A stretch of DNA of 64,000 nt from Planctomycetota bacterium. GTDB taxonomy: Bacteria; Planctomycetota; J058; JAJDCP01. The position numbers were made by a program, and so were the translations under genes. The stretch covers positions 1 to 64,000 of the forward strand of contig JAJDCP010000078.1 in assembly GCA_029260765.1 (NCBI GenBank), in the 5' to 3' direction. The notes under the pieces are model-generated. The model worked only from the letters and a program-made list of their open reading frames with translations. It had not been told where the DNA came from and searched no databases. Positions 34,234 to 42,418 of the stretch are shown here, piece after piece; within the stretch, counting starts at the first letter, position 1; the number at the start of each line of letters is the position of its first letter.

Positions 34234-35016
34234 TCAGCGCAGGAACCTCTGTGCCTCGAGGGGCACCTCGAAACGCTCCACGGCGTCCAGCTCGGAGATG
34301 CGGGTGGTGGTGACAAACACCATGTGGGTGGCGAGCGCGAAGGTCTGATCCGCCATCGCGGGGCGATCGTTGCGCATCGCGACCAGGATCTCGCTGCGCA
34401 CTTCACGGATGGTGTCCTGCCCGGGATCGAGCTGGATCGTGTAGCTGATGCTGACCTGCCGCCGGTCTGCGCGGTCGACGGCCTCCCAGCGCGTCGTGCT
34501 GCCCGAGTGCATGTCCCCGGCCTGATCCCAGCGCGCATTGGTGTTGAGGATGTTGTCATAGTGGGCCAGGGCCAGCTCAGCGGGCCCTTCGAGGCGCAAC
34601 AGTCCCGCCTCCTCGTCGAGCCATTCCGCGCGCTTGCTGAGGCCCTTCAACTCGGCCAGGAGCTCTTCGAGAGGGCGGTGCAGCTTGAGGATCAGCCAGC
34701 CGGCATCCCAGCCGCTCAAGGCGCCCCAGCGCCCATCCTGGAAGATGGCTCCCTCTCGGGCGCCTCGAAGTTGGTACGCGTCGGCAGGTTGCTGGACATA
34801 GCTGACCTTCTTCCAGGTCTGGCTCTCGAAGCAGAAGTCGATCTCGAGCTGGTCGAAACTGTGCGCCTCGTTGCTCGAGGTCCCGCCGCGCACCTCGATG
34901 CTCTGCCGGTGGCTGGCCGCTTTGCCCGTGGTACGGATGGCTTGCTTGAGGGCTTTGGAAGGAGTGTCGGCCTGGCTGCAGCAACACAGGCAGGCGACCA
35001 GAAGAAGCGTACGCAT
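34234..35016 (-). CDS. Secreted or lipid-anchored protein of unknown function
   Basis: 260 aa. The ATG at 35016 gives a short signal (MRTLLLVACLCCCSQA) with several cysteines that could be lipidated; GGAG lies upstream. The mature part is mixed alpha/beta with Trp-rich strands and conserved-looking pieces (WKKVSYVQQPADAYQLRG, AIFQDGRWGALSGWDAGW, ISYTIQLDPGQDTIREV). The general look is of a LolA-like or periplasmic beta-sheet protein, but no family is recognised. It follows 35017-35286, which contains no gene. Confidence 0.65.
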   Translation of the reverse strand: MRTLLLVACLCCCSQADTPSKALKQAIRTTGKAASHRQSIEVRGGTSSNEAHSFDQLEIDFCFESQTWKKVSYVQQPADAYQLRGAREGAIFQDGRWGALSGWDAGWLILKLHRPLEELLAELKGLSKRAEWLDEEAGLLRLEGPAELALAHYDNILNTNARWDQAGDMHSGSTTRWEAVDRADRRQVSISYTIQLDPGQDTIREVRSEILVAMRNDRPAMADQTFALATHMVFVTTTRISELDAVERFEVPLEAQRFLR

Positions 35017-35286
35017 GACTGAAGTTCTCCGAGAGTTGTTCTCCGACTCCAATCACATTGCGTGCCAGATCAATTTGCACGGAGGAATGGTCCTTCGCGG
35101 CGCTTCGGATGCGTATGGTTGCAGCCACATGTATGAGAGCATACGGGGGATCGGGGCGGCGGAGGCCGGGACGCTAGCCCGGATCCGACTGCGACGCCGA
35201 AACCGAATGAGGCCCCGACTCCGAGAAACCGAAGGGCTTGGGGACCGAGGACCGAGCTTGGCAAGCGATCGCGATGAGACGGCGCA

Positions 35287-35643
35287 TCAACACTTGGCGC
35301 AGAAAGCCGCTCCCGACTTCGCGGCACCACCGAGCGTGGCGGCCTGCGCCTGGGCCGCCTGGGGCGCGACCGAGAAACTCTCCGGCTCGGGGGCGGCGGG
35401 TTTCGTTTGGGCAGCCTTGGCGTCCTCACACTTCTGGCAGAAGGGCGCCCCTTGCTGGGCCGCATCCTTGAGGGTGGCAGCCTGCGCCTTCTGTGCCTCG
35501 ACAGAGGCCGGCTTCTTGCGCTTGATGACCAGTCGATATTTGCGGCCGCTCCGATACCGCGCCTTGCTCTGCCCTGTCAGATGGTCCATGCGCACGGTCG
35601 AACCGGTGACTCTTTCCGCGGGGGAGGGCTCGTTGTCCGCCAT
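35287..35643 (-). CDS. Small Ala/Lys-rich protein with duplicated Cys-x2-Cys motif
   Basis: 118 aa. Two near-identical units, AQAATLKDAAQQGAPFCQKC and AQAATLGGAAKSGAAFCAKC, lie about 50 residues apart; the second ends exactly at the C-terminus. Each has one Cys-x2-Cys, so the four cysteines may form one zinc site. The N-terminal third is basic (RYRSGRKYRLVIKRKK). GAGGAGAAAGC precedes the ATG. It is the last gene of the four-gene DUF4123 cassette, 110 bp after the DUF4123 gene. Function unknown; by position it could be an effector, effector tip or zinc-dependent partner. Confidence 0.7.
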   Translation of the reverse strand: MADNEPSPAERVTGSTVRMDHLTGQSKARYRSGRKYRLVIKRKKPASVEAQKAQAATLKDAAQQGAPFCQKCEDAKAAQTKPAAPEPESFSVAPQAAQAQAATLGGAAKSGAAFCAKC

Positions 35644-35753
35644 GCTTTCTCCTCTTGTGACCGCTCTGCGCTCAAGCGCGACGCATGGTTCCGCGCGGGC
35701 GTTGGTGCGCAAGCGGGCCACAACCATGCGCATCAAAAAAAGGCGCGCCGTCC

Positions 35754-36314
35754 TCAGCCGTCCAGGTCGACAGCAGCTTCACAATACTGCACCTGTTCCT
35801 GTTCAAAGACTTCCCCATCGAAGGAGAAGCGCATCAGCAGCTCCCCCTCCTCGGGCTCCATGAAGTAGTGGGCCACGGGGCCGTAGACGAAGGCGTGCTC
35901 TTCGGGCGTACAGGTCGGCAGGTAGACGCGGAAGACACGCGGATCGTAGAAACGGAAGACCAGTTTGTTGCCAGCCTCGTCCCGCACCTCGAGGAAGCGT
36001 CGGAAATGGGAACGGAGCGCGTCGAGGTCGACGCCGCGCACCGCAAGGAATATGCCCCAGCTCTCTCCCCAGCCCTGCTCCACGATCGCTGTACAGCCGG
36101 GGTTCTCGGGCTGCATACGGACCAGGTAGGGTGCGGCCTGCTGCAGGGCCGGAGGCAGCGTGCCCGCGTACAGGCAGCTCGCCTGCTCCCCGAGCTCCTG
36201 CACAAGCGGGTAGATGGCGTCGTCGCGCGCGGCGTCGACGATGGCGAAGAGCTCCAGCTCCTCGCCCAGCTCGGCGACGACGCGTACCAGCTCTTGATAA
36301 CCCGGACCGGTCAT
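35754..36314 (-). CDS. DUF4123 domain protein, type VI secretion effector-adaptor type
   Basis: 186 aa. The family pattern is clear: FAIVDAARDDAIYPLVQ near the N-terminus, CLYAGTLPPALQQAAPYLVR, the Gly-Trp-Gly segment EQGWGESWGIFLAV, RSHFRRFLEV, and LVFRFYDPRVFRVYLP. DUF4123 proteins (Tap/TEC adaptors) load specific effectors onto VgrG in type VI secretion. No VgrG, PAAR or structural T6SS gene is in this window, so the partner apparatus, if present, is elsewhere. Start at 36314 with GAGGG upstream, 11 bp after the preceding gene. Confidence 0.82.
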   Translation of the reverse strand: MTGPGYQELVRVVAELGEELELFAIVDAARDDAIYPLVQELGEQASCLYAGTLPPALQQAAPYLVRMQPENPGCTAIVEQGWGESWGIFLAVRGVDLDALRSHFRRFLEVRDEAGNKLVFRFYDPRVFRVYLPTCTPEEHAFVYGPVAHYFMEPEEGELLMRFSFDGEVFEQEQVQYCEAAVDLDG

Positions 36315-36325
36315 GCTGTTTCCCT

Positions 36326-37759
36326 CTACTTGGCGGGTGGCGGCGGCGGTGGCTTGGGCGGCGGCGGAGGCGGCGGAGGCGTATCCCCGGAGGATTGCGT
36401 GGGGGGCGGCGGTGCGGACGAGGATGCGGCCGCCGGGATGTCCTTATGGGCCTCGGCGAGATCCGCGCAGAGCTTGAAGAAGGTCCGAGCGGTGCTCTCA
36501 TTCTCGAAGATGCCAAACGTGGGGTTCTCCGGATGCGCGGCGGTCGCCTTGCGGGTGTCGCTGGCAGACAGCCGCATCTCCCACAACATCGCGGGCTTCC
36601 CTGCGACCATGAACGGCGGCGGCGCGCCCGGAGCGGGCTTCCATTTCTTGGCCGAAGCGCTGAACGAGGTGGTCTTGGTGGCCAGCTGCTTGAGCAGACT
36701 CAGCCGGTCGTCCCGCCGCCGATCATCGGCGGGAAACAGCGTGTCGACGAAACGCTCCGCCTCGCCCACCTGATGCTCGGCGCCATCGGGGTAGACCTTG
36801 TTGGTCTTGACCGCGTTCCAGAACCTGGGCAGCAGCTCGTCCCCGTTGATCTTCTCCCATAGCAGGACCGGCATCACCTTCGGAAGGATGCCCCAGCCCT
36901 CTTTGTAGGGCACCTTCTTGTTGTCCAAGGTATCGAGGTTGTTCTTGTTCATCGCGGCCATCAAACCCGTGATCATCGCGTACAGGCAGAGCGCGCCTTT
37001 CAGCTCGAGCTTGCGGCCGGCGTCGGTACCCCCGTCGAGGATCGGCGCGAGGTAGGCGTCGAGATGGCTGACGATGTGGGGGTAGACATCGCCGAGGCGG
37101 CCTCCCAGATTGTTCCGCATCAACCCGTACGTCTTGAAGCGCGCATCGCCGACCGTGGCGATCTGGATCCCAAGATTGACTTGAGGTGTCGAGTTGAACC
37201 AGCCGCGGTCGGAGGACTCAAAGCGCGGTTGATCTTCCTCGGGCACCTTCTCCTTCTTCACTTCGGGCTTCTTCTTCGCCGGGGGGGGCGGAGGCGGTGG
37301 TGGTGGTGGTGCATTCGGGCAGCCCACCGTCGACGCCGAGGTCGAGGCGTCCTTGGGAACCTCCTTGGCGACCTCGGCCACTTCCTGTTCGAGGTCTTTG
37401 GTATCCTCTTCTTCCTCTTCGAGCTCGCGGCCTTCCATCTTCGCCAGCACCCGGTCTTTGGTCGCCAGCTTGCCCTCGGCGATGGAGTCCTCCACGGCCT
37501 TATGCCAGTTGGAGAAATACTGGAACATCGTCGTCCACTTGGGGTTGTCGAGGTTGGCGACGATCGGCCCCGTGATGACCTCGGTGGTCGCGCTGCCCCC
37601 TGTCGCGATGTCGACGGTGACCTTGACCAGCTTCTCGCCGGGCATGTCCGAGGAATCCCCGGTCGAGAAGAGCACGGTCTTCGGCTCTCCCCCGTTGACG
37701 ATGCGCAGTTTGGGAAACTCGAACTCGAGGCCCAGAGACGTGCCTGTGAAATCTGCCAT
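36326..37759 (-). CDS. Polyproline-containing protein of unknown function in the DUF4123 cassette
   Basis: 477 aa, no signal peptide. Residues 1-100 are beta-rich (LGLEFEFPKLRIVNGGEPKT, VKVTVDIATGG). An acidic helix (EGRELEEEEEDTKDLEQEV) leads to a run of about ten prolines after GCPNA. Residues about 190-430 form a folded, mostly helical domain without recognised motifs. The C-terminus ends in a second polyproline tract. The arrangement of small N-terminal beta domain, Pro linker and C-terminal domain, next to a DUF4123 adaptor, resembles a secreted cargo. That is inference; no enzymatic motif is visible. AGGT lies before the ATG. Confidence 0.75.
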   Translation of the reverse strand: MADFTGTSLGLEFEFPKLRIVNGGEPKTVLFSTGDSSDMPGEKLVKVTVDIATGGSATTEVITGPIVANLDNPKWTTMFQYFSNWHKAVEDSIAEGKLATKDRVLAKMEGRELEEEEEDTKDLEQEVAEVAKEVPKDASTSASTVGCPNAPPPPPPPPPPAKKKPEVKKEKVPEEDQPRFESSDRGWFNSTPQVNLGIQIATVGDARFKTYGLMRNNLGGRLGDVYPHIVSHLDAYLAPILDGGTDAGRKLELKGALCLYAMITGLMAAMNKNNLDTLDNKKVPYKEGWGILPKVMPVLLWEKINGDELLPRFWNAVKTNKVYPDGAEHQVGEAERFVDTLFPADDRRRDDRLSLLKQLATKTTSFSASAKKWKPAPGAPPPFMVAGKPAMLWEMRLSASDTRKATAAHPENPTFGIFENESTARTFFKLCADLAEAHKDIPAAASSSAPPPPTQSSGDTPPPPPPPPKPPPPPPAK

Positions 37760-37768
37760 AGCGGTTAC

Positions 37769-38152
37769 CTACTGGGGGGTGGAAGGCTCGTCAACGAGTT
37801 CTTTGGCCGCTCTCCAGTCGCGGGCGGTCGACTCTTTGAGCACGCGCGGAATCCGCTCGCTCTCGGGGACCGTCGTGTCGGTCAGCAGCTTGTGGAACGG
37901 GGGATGCAGATAGAAACAGCGCGCCTTGCGTACCGCGACGACCATGAAGGAGACGACCACCAGATCCGTTTCCAGGTTGAGGCCGTGTGCGCGGTCGAGA
38001 AGTCGCAGCATCTCCGTCTCGAGGGCCTCGTCCGAGAGCGCGTACGCGGCTTTGCCGACACGCTCGCGGACGAGGTCGCGGTACTGCCGGACGAAGCGGA
38101 GCTTCCCTTGCCTCTCCAAGGCTTTGAGCTGCGACGCGCGGATGGTCAGCAT
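37769..38152 (-). CDS. Small helical protein heading the DUF4123 cassette
   Basis: 127 aa, mostly alpha-helical. Its opening (MLTIRASQLKALERQGKLRF) and layout resemble the small proteins that commonly sit beside DUF4123/PAAR/VgrG genes in type VI effector loci, whose N-termini read M-(I/L)-x-I/L-x-x-x-Q-L-x-A/T-L. GGGGA lies eight bases before the ATG at 38152. It ends 9 bp before the polyproline gene. A role as chaperone or immunity partner is possible; nothing in the sequence decides. Confidence 0.65.
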   Translation of the reverse strand: MLTIRASQLKALERQGKLRFVRQYRDLVRERVGKAAYALSDEALETEMLRLLDRAHGLNLETDLVVVSFMVVAVRKARCFYLHPPFHKLLTDTTVPESERIPRVLKESTARDWRAAKELVDEPSTPQ

Positions 38153-38656
38153 GGTCCGGATCCCCGCTGGTTGGGAGCTGCGGGCGACGCCCGCGGAATG
38201 GTCGACGGTATGGATTAGTCTAACAAACGGCGACGAGATTCGCGAAGCGGCTGCCGCGTCGATGTGCCGAAAACAGGGCGTGGCGGAGCAAGGTTCGCCC
38301 CTGCGCTCTTCAAGCAGGCCCCTCCGCAACCAGGTCGGCCGGACGCGAGGCGCTACCAGGGATGCTCTTCGCGCTGGGAGGATTCCTGGTCTTCAAGAGA
38401 TGGTCGTACACAACGGAATCCTCCATGCCCCCCTCGTTCCCTCGGGACAGTCGGGTTCTTACCATGCCGGCGGATCAACACCTGCTTCCCAGCAAGACGA
38501 TTCCTGGGGCTCCCCTGCTTGGGCGGGCTTGGGCGACGCTCGCGCGGGCTGCGACCGCGGCAGGTCGGTGCAGAGCATCCCCCGGGAAGCTGTCGCGCCG
38601 CAACGAGAAACAGGGTAGGGTAGCTGTCACACTGCAACGAATACGGAAGCCCCGCG
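38153..38656. other. Divergent intergenic region, 504 bp
   Basis: Lies between the head of the DUF4123 cassette (minus) and the TerB gene (plus). An AT-richer patch at about 38205-38230 (TATGGATTAGTCTAACAAAC) is a possible promoter area for the cassette. I see no gene or clear repeat in the rest. Confidence 0.5.
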
Positions 38657-39013
38657 ATGCATGACGAACACGCGATGTTGATGGCTGCGGCCTGCGCCGC
38701 GGCCTGGTCTGATGGCGACCTGGTACCGGCAGAGAAGGCACAGGTCCTGGCCCTGGCAGGCCTGCTGAAGATCGAGGACATGACAGAGGTCGAGACGCTG
38801 CTCGCGTCTCCCGAGAAGGCCGCGGCTCTCCTGGCGGAGCCGCCCGGGGAAGAGCTCGCGCTGCGCTTGTTCGCGATCGCCTTGAACCTCACGCTGGCCG
38901 ACCAGAACTTCCTCGAAGTCGAAGAGTACTTCCTGCGCAAGCTCGCCGCGCGCTTCGCGCTGCCAGAAGACGCCGTCGAGGGCGCGATCAAGCTCGCGCG
39001 CGGCGAGGCCTGA
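38657..39013 (+). CDS. TerB-family (tellurite-resistance-like) protein
   Basis: 118 aa, soluble, all-helical. The two TerB repeats are visible: MAAACAAAWSDGDLVPAEKAQVLALAGLL and LFAIALNLTLADQNFLEVEEYFLRKLAARF, each with the Asp and Glu spaced as in the metal-binding sites of TerB. Typical length for a stand-alone TerB domain is 120-150 aa. The ribosome site is poor. The only other TerB-like protein in the window is the membrane-fused one at 8106. Role in stress or metal response is a family-level guess. Confidence 0.82.
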   Translation: MHDEHAMLMAAACAAAWSDGDLVPAEKAQVLALAGLLKIEDMTEVETLLASPEKAAALLAEPPGEELALRLFAIALNLTLADQNFLEVEEYFLRKLAARFALPEDAVEGAIKLARGEA

Positions 39014-39285
39014 GGGACTGACGGGCGGGTCTTGCTCTAGCCCCGCCGAAGAAGTCGAACAGTTCCCAGCAGGGTCCCTCGTGGGCGCTCGCCGTACGCA
39101 GGTTTGGGCGTGGCTATGAGGGATGTCTTCCCGAGCTACTGACCCCGACCCGCACCACCAGGCCGGTCTGCCGGTGCGCCGCAGCGGCGCTGCTTCCCAT
39201 GGCTAGTGCCTCCAAGGTTGTGGTAGCTTTAGGGAGATGTCGGGGAAGTCCAGAGCCGACGAGTGGATGGGATGGGTTCCGCAGT

Positions 39286-40251
39286 GTGGCTGCTTTGAAA
39301 CCTCGCACAAACAGGAAAGACGCCGCCGAAGTGACGGTGGTCATCGTGTCGGACTACTCCAGTGGCGTCGACAAGTCCTGGCACGATATGCGGGCAGCAT
39401 TGCGGGCATGGGCACAGCAGGATTTCGATCGGCCCGCGGATTTCGTGCTCGCCGAGTCCGCCGCCTACGAAGGCAAGCTCCCCTCCGACCTGTTCGACAT
39501 CCTGCCGAAGCTGCGGGTCGAGTTCAGCGCCGCCCGCACCTCCTACGGGTTGAAGAATCATGGCGTGCGGGCCGCGCAGACGCCTCTGGTTGCGATCGTC
39601 GATGCCGACTGCATTCCGAACGAGAGTTGGCTGACCAGGCTGATGGCGGCCTTTGAGCGCTACCCGGATGCGGCCGCTGTCAGCGGCCGGACCATCTATC
39701 CCGGGCGGAGCACGGTGGAGCGTATGCTGGCCCTTCTCTCGCGCTCGTACCTGGATCCCGGAGGTCGCGGAAGCACCCGTTTCATCTCCGGCAACGCCGC
39801 GGGTTTCAAGCGTGAGGTGTTTCTCAAACATGCCCTGCCGGAGGATCACGGGGCCTTCGCATCGCGTCTGCAATCGGAAGCCATGCTCCGAGCCGGCGCA
39901 AACTTTCGCTTCGAGCCCGGTATGGTCGTAGTGCACGACTTCCTCGGCTGGTTGATGGAGAGGGATATCCGCCGCAACATCGGCTATGGGACGATCCGGA
40001 CCCGGTTGCACGACAGTCGGCTGCCCTATGCCTGGCTGACGCGCCTCGGCGTGCTGTCGGTGCCGCTGATCACCTCCGCCAAGACCTTCGATAGCTGGCG
40101 GGATTGCCTTCGTTGCAGCAGCAACTATGGGGTTCGCTGGTTTGAGCTGCCGGCGACCTTCGTGCTCGCGGTGGTCGTGAACCTGCTGGAGGTTCCCGGC
40201 ATGCTCGACGCGTTCCGCGGCAGGGTGGTCGTAGAGACGGAGTATCGCTAG
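39286..40251 (+). CDS. Glycosyltransferase family 2 protein
   Basis: 321 aa from a GTG at 39286; an ATG at 39199 in the same frame would add 29 residues with no family similarity. GT-A fold: VTVVIVSDYS at the N-terminus, AIVDADCIPNESWL with the metal-binding Asp-x-Asp, then SGRTIYPG, FISGNAAGFKREVF and the acceptor-site LPEDHGAF. C-terminal hydrophobic stretch (FVLAVVVNLLEVPGML) may associate with the membrane. It opens a run of five plus-strand genes probably making or exporting a surface glycan. Start is uncertain because no strong ribosome site is present. Confidence 0.87.
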   Translation: MAALKPRTNRKDAAEVTVVIVSDYSSGVDKSWHDMRAALRAWAQQDFDRPADFVLAESAAYEGKLPSDLFDILPKLRVEFSAARTSYGLKNHGVRAAQTPLVAIVDADCIPNESWLTRLMAAFERYPDAAAVSGRTIYPGRSTVERMLALLSRSYLDPGGRGSTRFISGNAAGFKREVFLKHALPEDHGAFASRLQSEAMLRAGANFRFEPGMVVVHDFLGWLMERDIRRNIGYGTIRTRLHDSRLPYAWLTRLGVLSVPLITSAKTFDSWRDCLRCSSNYGVRWFELPATFVLAVVVNLLEVPGMLDAFRGRVVVETEYR

Positions 40252-40313
40252 CAGCGTCTTGGCGGATCAACGCGCCGAAGTCGCTGCATCGGGCAAGGAT
40301 GGCGAGTGGTTCG

Positions 40314-41462
40314 ATGAAGATCCTCATGCCCAGCATCGTGGACCCGACCAGCCATCGCGGCGGCGCGGGAACCGTCACGCGCGGATTCCTGAGCGTGCTC
40401 CGGCAGCCGCCGCTGTGCGCGTCGATAGACACGCTCGTCGTTGAGGGCGGGAGCCCGGCTCGACAACGCCTCCGCCGATTCGCCAGCCTGGCGAGGTCAC
40501 TCTTCTCCGACCTGCCCGCCAAGGTGGGATTCTCCTACACCCGCAGCTTCCGAGAGCGCGTCCGGGCCAAGATCCGGGAAGAGGACCCCAGCCTTGTACT
40601 GATCAACGGCGCGGACCTTTTGTGGATCCTCGACGAGGTCCCGCCGACCATCCCCTGCGTCCTGCTCGCGCACAACCTCGAGCACGAGCTGTTTCGCTCC
40701 CAGATCGAGAGCTTGCGCTGCATTCGTGGCCTGTTCAGGTCCTTTCTAGAGAGGGACTGTGCGCGTCTCAAGGCCTTCGAGCTGGAGGGGATGGAGCGGG
40801 TCGGGAACATCGTGTTCCTCTCCCATGCCGATGCCGATGCGGCTCTCCGGGTCAGCAGCCAGCGGAACGTGGCCGTTTTTCCGCCGATGTTCGCTGACGC
40901 GTCGCGCAGCCTCCCCAGAGAAGTAGGCAAAGACCGAATGCTGCATCTGGGCTTTCTGGCGAATCTGGATTGGTGGCCCAACAGGCAGGGACTGCGCTGG
41001 TTTCTGCGCCGCGTCCTGCCGGGCTGTCCCGACGTGCAGCTGCACGTGTTTGGGGAGGGGGCCGTGCGCGCGGCACGCGGCCATCCGCGGGTGGTCCCCC
41101 ACGGCTTTGTCACGGATCTTCGGGAGGTCTGGTCACAGTGTGATGTCATGATCTGTCCGATCCGGTCCGGCGGTGGGGTGAACATCAAGGTGGCGGAGTC
41201 GCTCTACAACGGTATGCCCATCCTTGCCACACCGTTCTCCCTGAAGGGATATCAGCTCGAGGGCGGCCCAGGCATCGTCTGTTTGGAGAGCGCGTATGAC
41301 TGGTGCCGCTATCTCCGCTCTCAGCACGCACGCGACCTGCGGAACTGCCGCATTCCGGAAGGGGTACGAAGGAGTTTTTCGGCGCGTGAGCATGCGCCTC
41401 GCGTCCAGGCTTTTTTTGAGGCGGTCGTGTCCGCCAGGCGCACCCGGTGGCGACACTCTTGA
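40314..41462 (+). CDS. Glycosyltransferase, GT-B fold (GT4-like)
   Basis: 382 aa. N-terminal MKILMPSIVDPTSHRGGAGT carries the glycine-rich acceptor-domain loop. LLAHNLEHELFRSQ is typical of GT4-type enzymes, and the C-terminal domain has MLHLGFLANLDWWPNRQGLR, CPIRSGGGVNIKVAESLYNG (nucleotide-sugar-binding region) and MPILATPFSLKGY. The start is chosen with GAGTGG upstream. It follows the GT2 gene by 62 bp. Donor and acceptor sugars cannot be inferred. Confidence 0.9.
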   Translation: MKILMPSIVDPTSHRGGAGTVTRGFLSVLRQPPLCASIDTLVVEGGSPARQRLRRFASLARSLFSDLPAKVGFSYTRSFRERVRAKIREEDPSLVLINGADLLWILDEVPPTIPCVLLAHNLEHELFRSQIESLRCIRGLFRSFLERDCARLKAFELEGMERVGNIVFLSHADADAALRVSSQRNVAVFPPMFADASRSLPREVGKDRMLHLGFLANLDWWPNRQGLRWFLRRVLPGCPDVQLHVFGEGAVRAARGHPRVVPHGFVTDLREVWSQCDVMICPIRSGGGVNIKVAESLYNGMPILATPFSLKGYQLEGGPGIVCLESAYDWCRYLRSQHARDLRNCRIPEGVRRSFSAREHAPRVQAFFEAVVSARRTRWRHS

Positions 41463-41470
41463 GTAGGGAC

Positions 41471-42226
41471 ATGCGCATTTTCGCTCTGACCTATCCCCAG
41501 CTGATGAACCAGGCCATCGCGGCCGGGTACGATGCGCTGTCCCTGGCGGAGCTCCGGCGCGCGTGTGAGCTCGCGGCGAGGGTCGCTGACGGTCTCTATC
41601 GGCCCAACGGAGGGCCCTTTCTCTGCCATCTCCTTCGGACCGGGAGCGTCGTCCTGGAGGAGCGCCAACCTCTGAAGGTGGTCATGGCAGCCCTGCTGCA
41701 TGCGACCTATTCCCTGCGCGACCACCAGACTCACCATCGCTGGCTGCGCAACCCGCAGCAGAGAGTTGGCTTGAGGCAGGAGATCGGCGCGGAGGTCGAG
41801 GAGATCGTGTCGGCGTATGACGGGCTGGCCTGGGGCACCCGCGGGGCGTTGCGCGTCAAGCTCGAGGGGCTGGACAGGCTCTCGACCACGGACGTGCAAG
41901 CCATCGTGATCCGGCTCGCCAACGAGCTGGAGGATCATCTCGATCGGGGGGTGGCGTACGCAGATCCTGGGGCGGCGCGGGTCCGGCTCGAAACACGCCC
42001 AGAGGTCCTTGCCCTGGCGGCTCGACTCTGTTCCGACGCGCTTGTTGCGGAGCTTGAGGAGGCTTTCGCGGGGCAGCTTTGCCCGCCCCTGCCCGCTGGG
42101 GTGGTGACCGGGCGCGGGTTGGCCTACAGCCATCCGCGCACGCCTCTGGGGGAGCTGCGCTGGCTGCGAAGCATGGCACACCGTGGGCTGCGGGAGTTTC
42201 GCAAGCTGAGGAAGTGGCTTGGCTGA
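41471..42226 (+). CDS. Degenerate HD-domain protein (SpoT-like/DUF6817-like)
   Basis: 251 aa. The segment RPNGGPFLCHLLRTGSVVLE (His53) followed by VVMAALLHATYSL (His77-Ala78) matches the opening of HD hydrolases of the RelA/SpoT type, except that the His-Asp doublet is His-Ala. The third motif appears as IRLANELEDHLD, where RelA/SpoT has A-D-R-x-H-N. The metal site is therefore altered and hydrolase activity is doubtful. It begins 8 bp after the GT4-like gene and ends 192 bp before the oxygenase gene, so it sits inside the glycan cluster. Confidence 0.7.
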   Translation: MRIFALTYPQLMNQAIAAGYDALSLAELRRACELAARVADGLYRPNGGPFLCHLLRTGSVVLEERQPLKVVMAALLHATYSLRDHQTHHRWLRNPQQRVGLRQEIGAEVEEIVSAYDGLAWGTRGALRVKLEGLDRLSTTDVQAIVIRLANELEDHLDRGVAYADPGAARVRLETRPEVLALAARLCSDALVAELEEAFAGQLCPPLPAGVVTGRGLAYSHPRTPLGELRWLRSMAHRGLREFRKLRKWLG

Positions 42227-42418
42227 GCACCATGAGGGCAGGCTGGCCGCGGCCTGGGGAGGCACGTCGTGGGTGTTCGCAGCGGCGCTAGCGGCCATGG
42301 ACAACCGGCCGGGGTCGCCCGCTATACTCGTCAGGGGCTCTCAGCAGTTGACAGCACAACGGTTTCTCTTGTCCCTGGTGCCAGGGCAGCGAGAATCCCC
42401 GACATCGAGGAGCCGTCG

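Noticed and set aside
35287..38152. A complete type VI secretion locus
   Set aside because: Only the DUF4123 adaptor is recognisable; no VgrG, Hcp, PAAR, ClpV or Tss gene is in the window.
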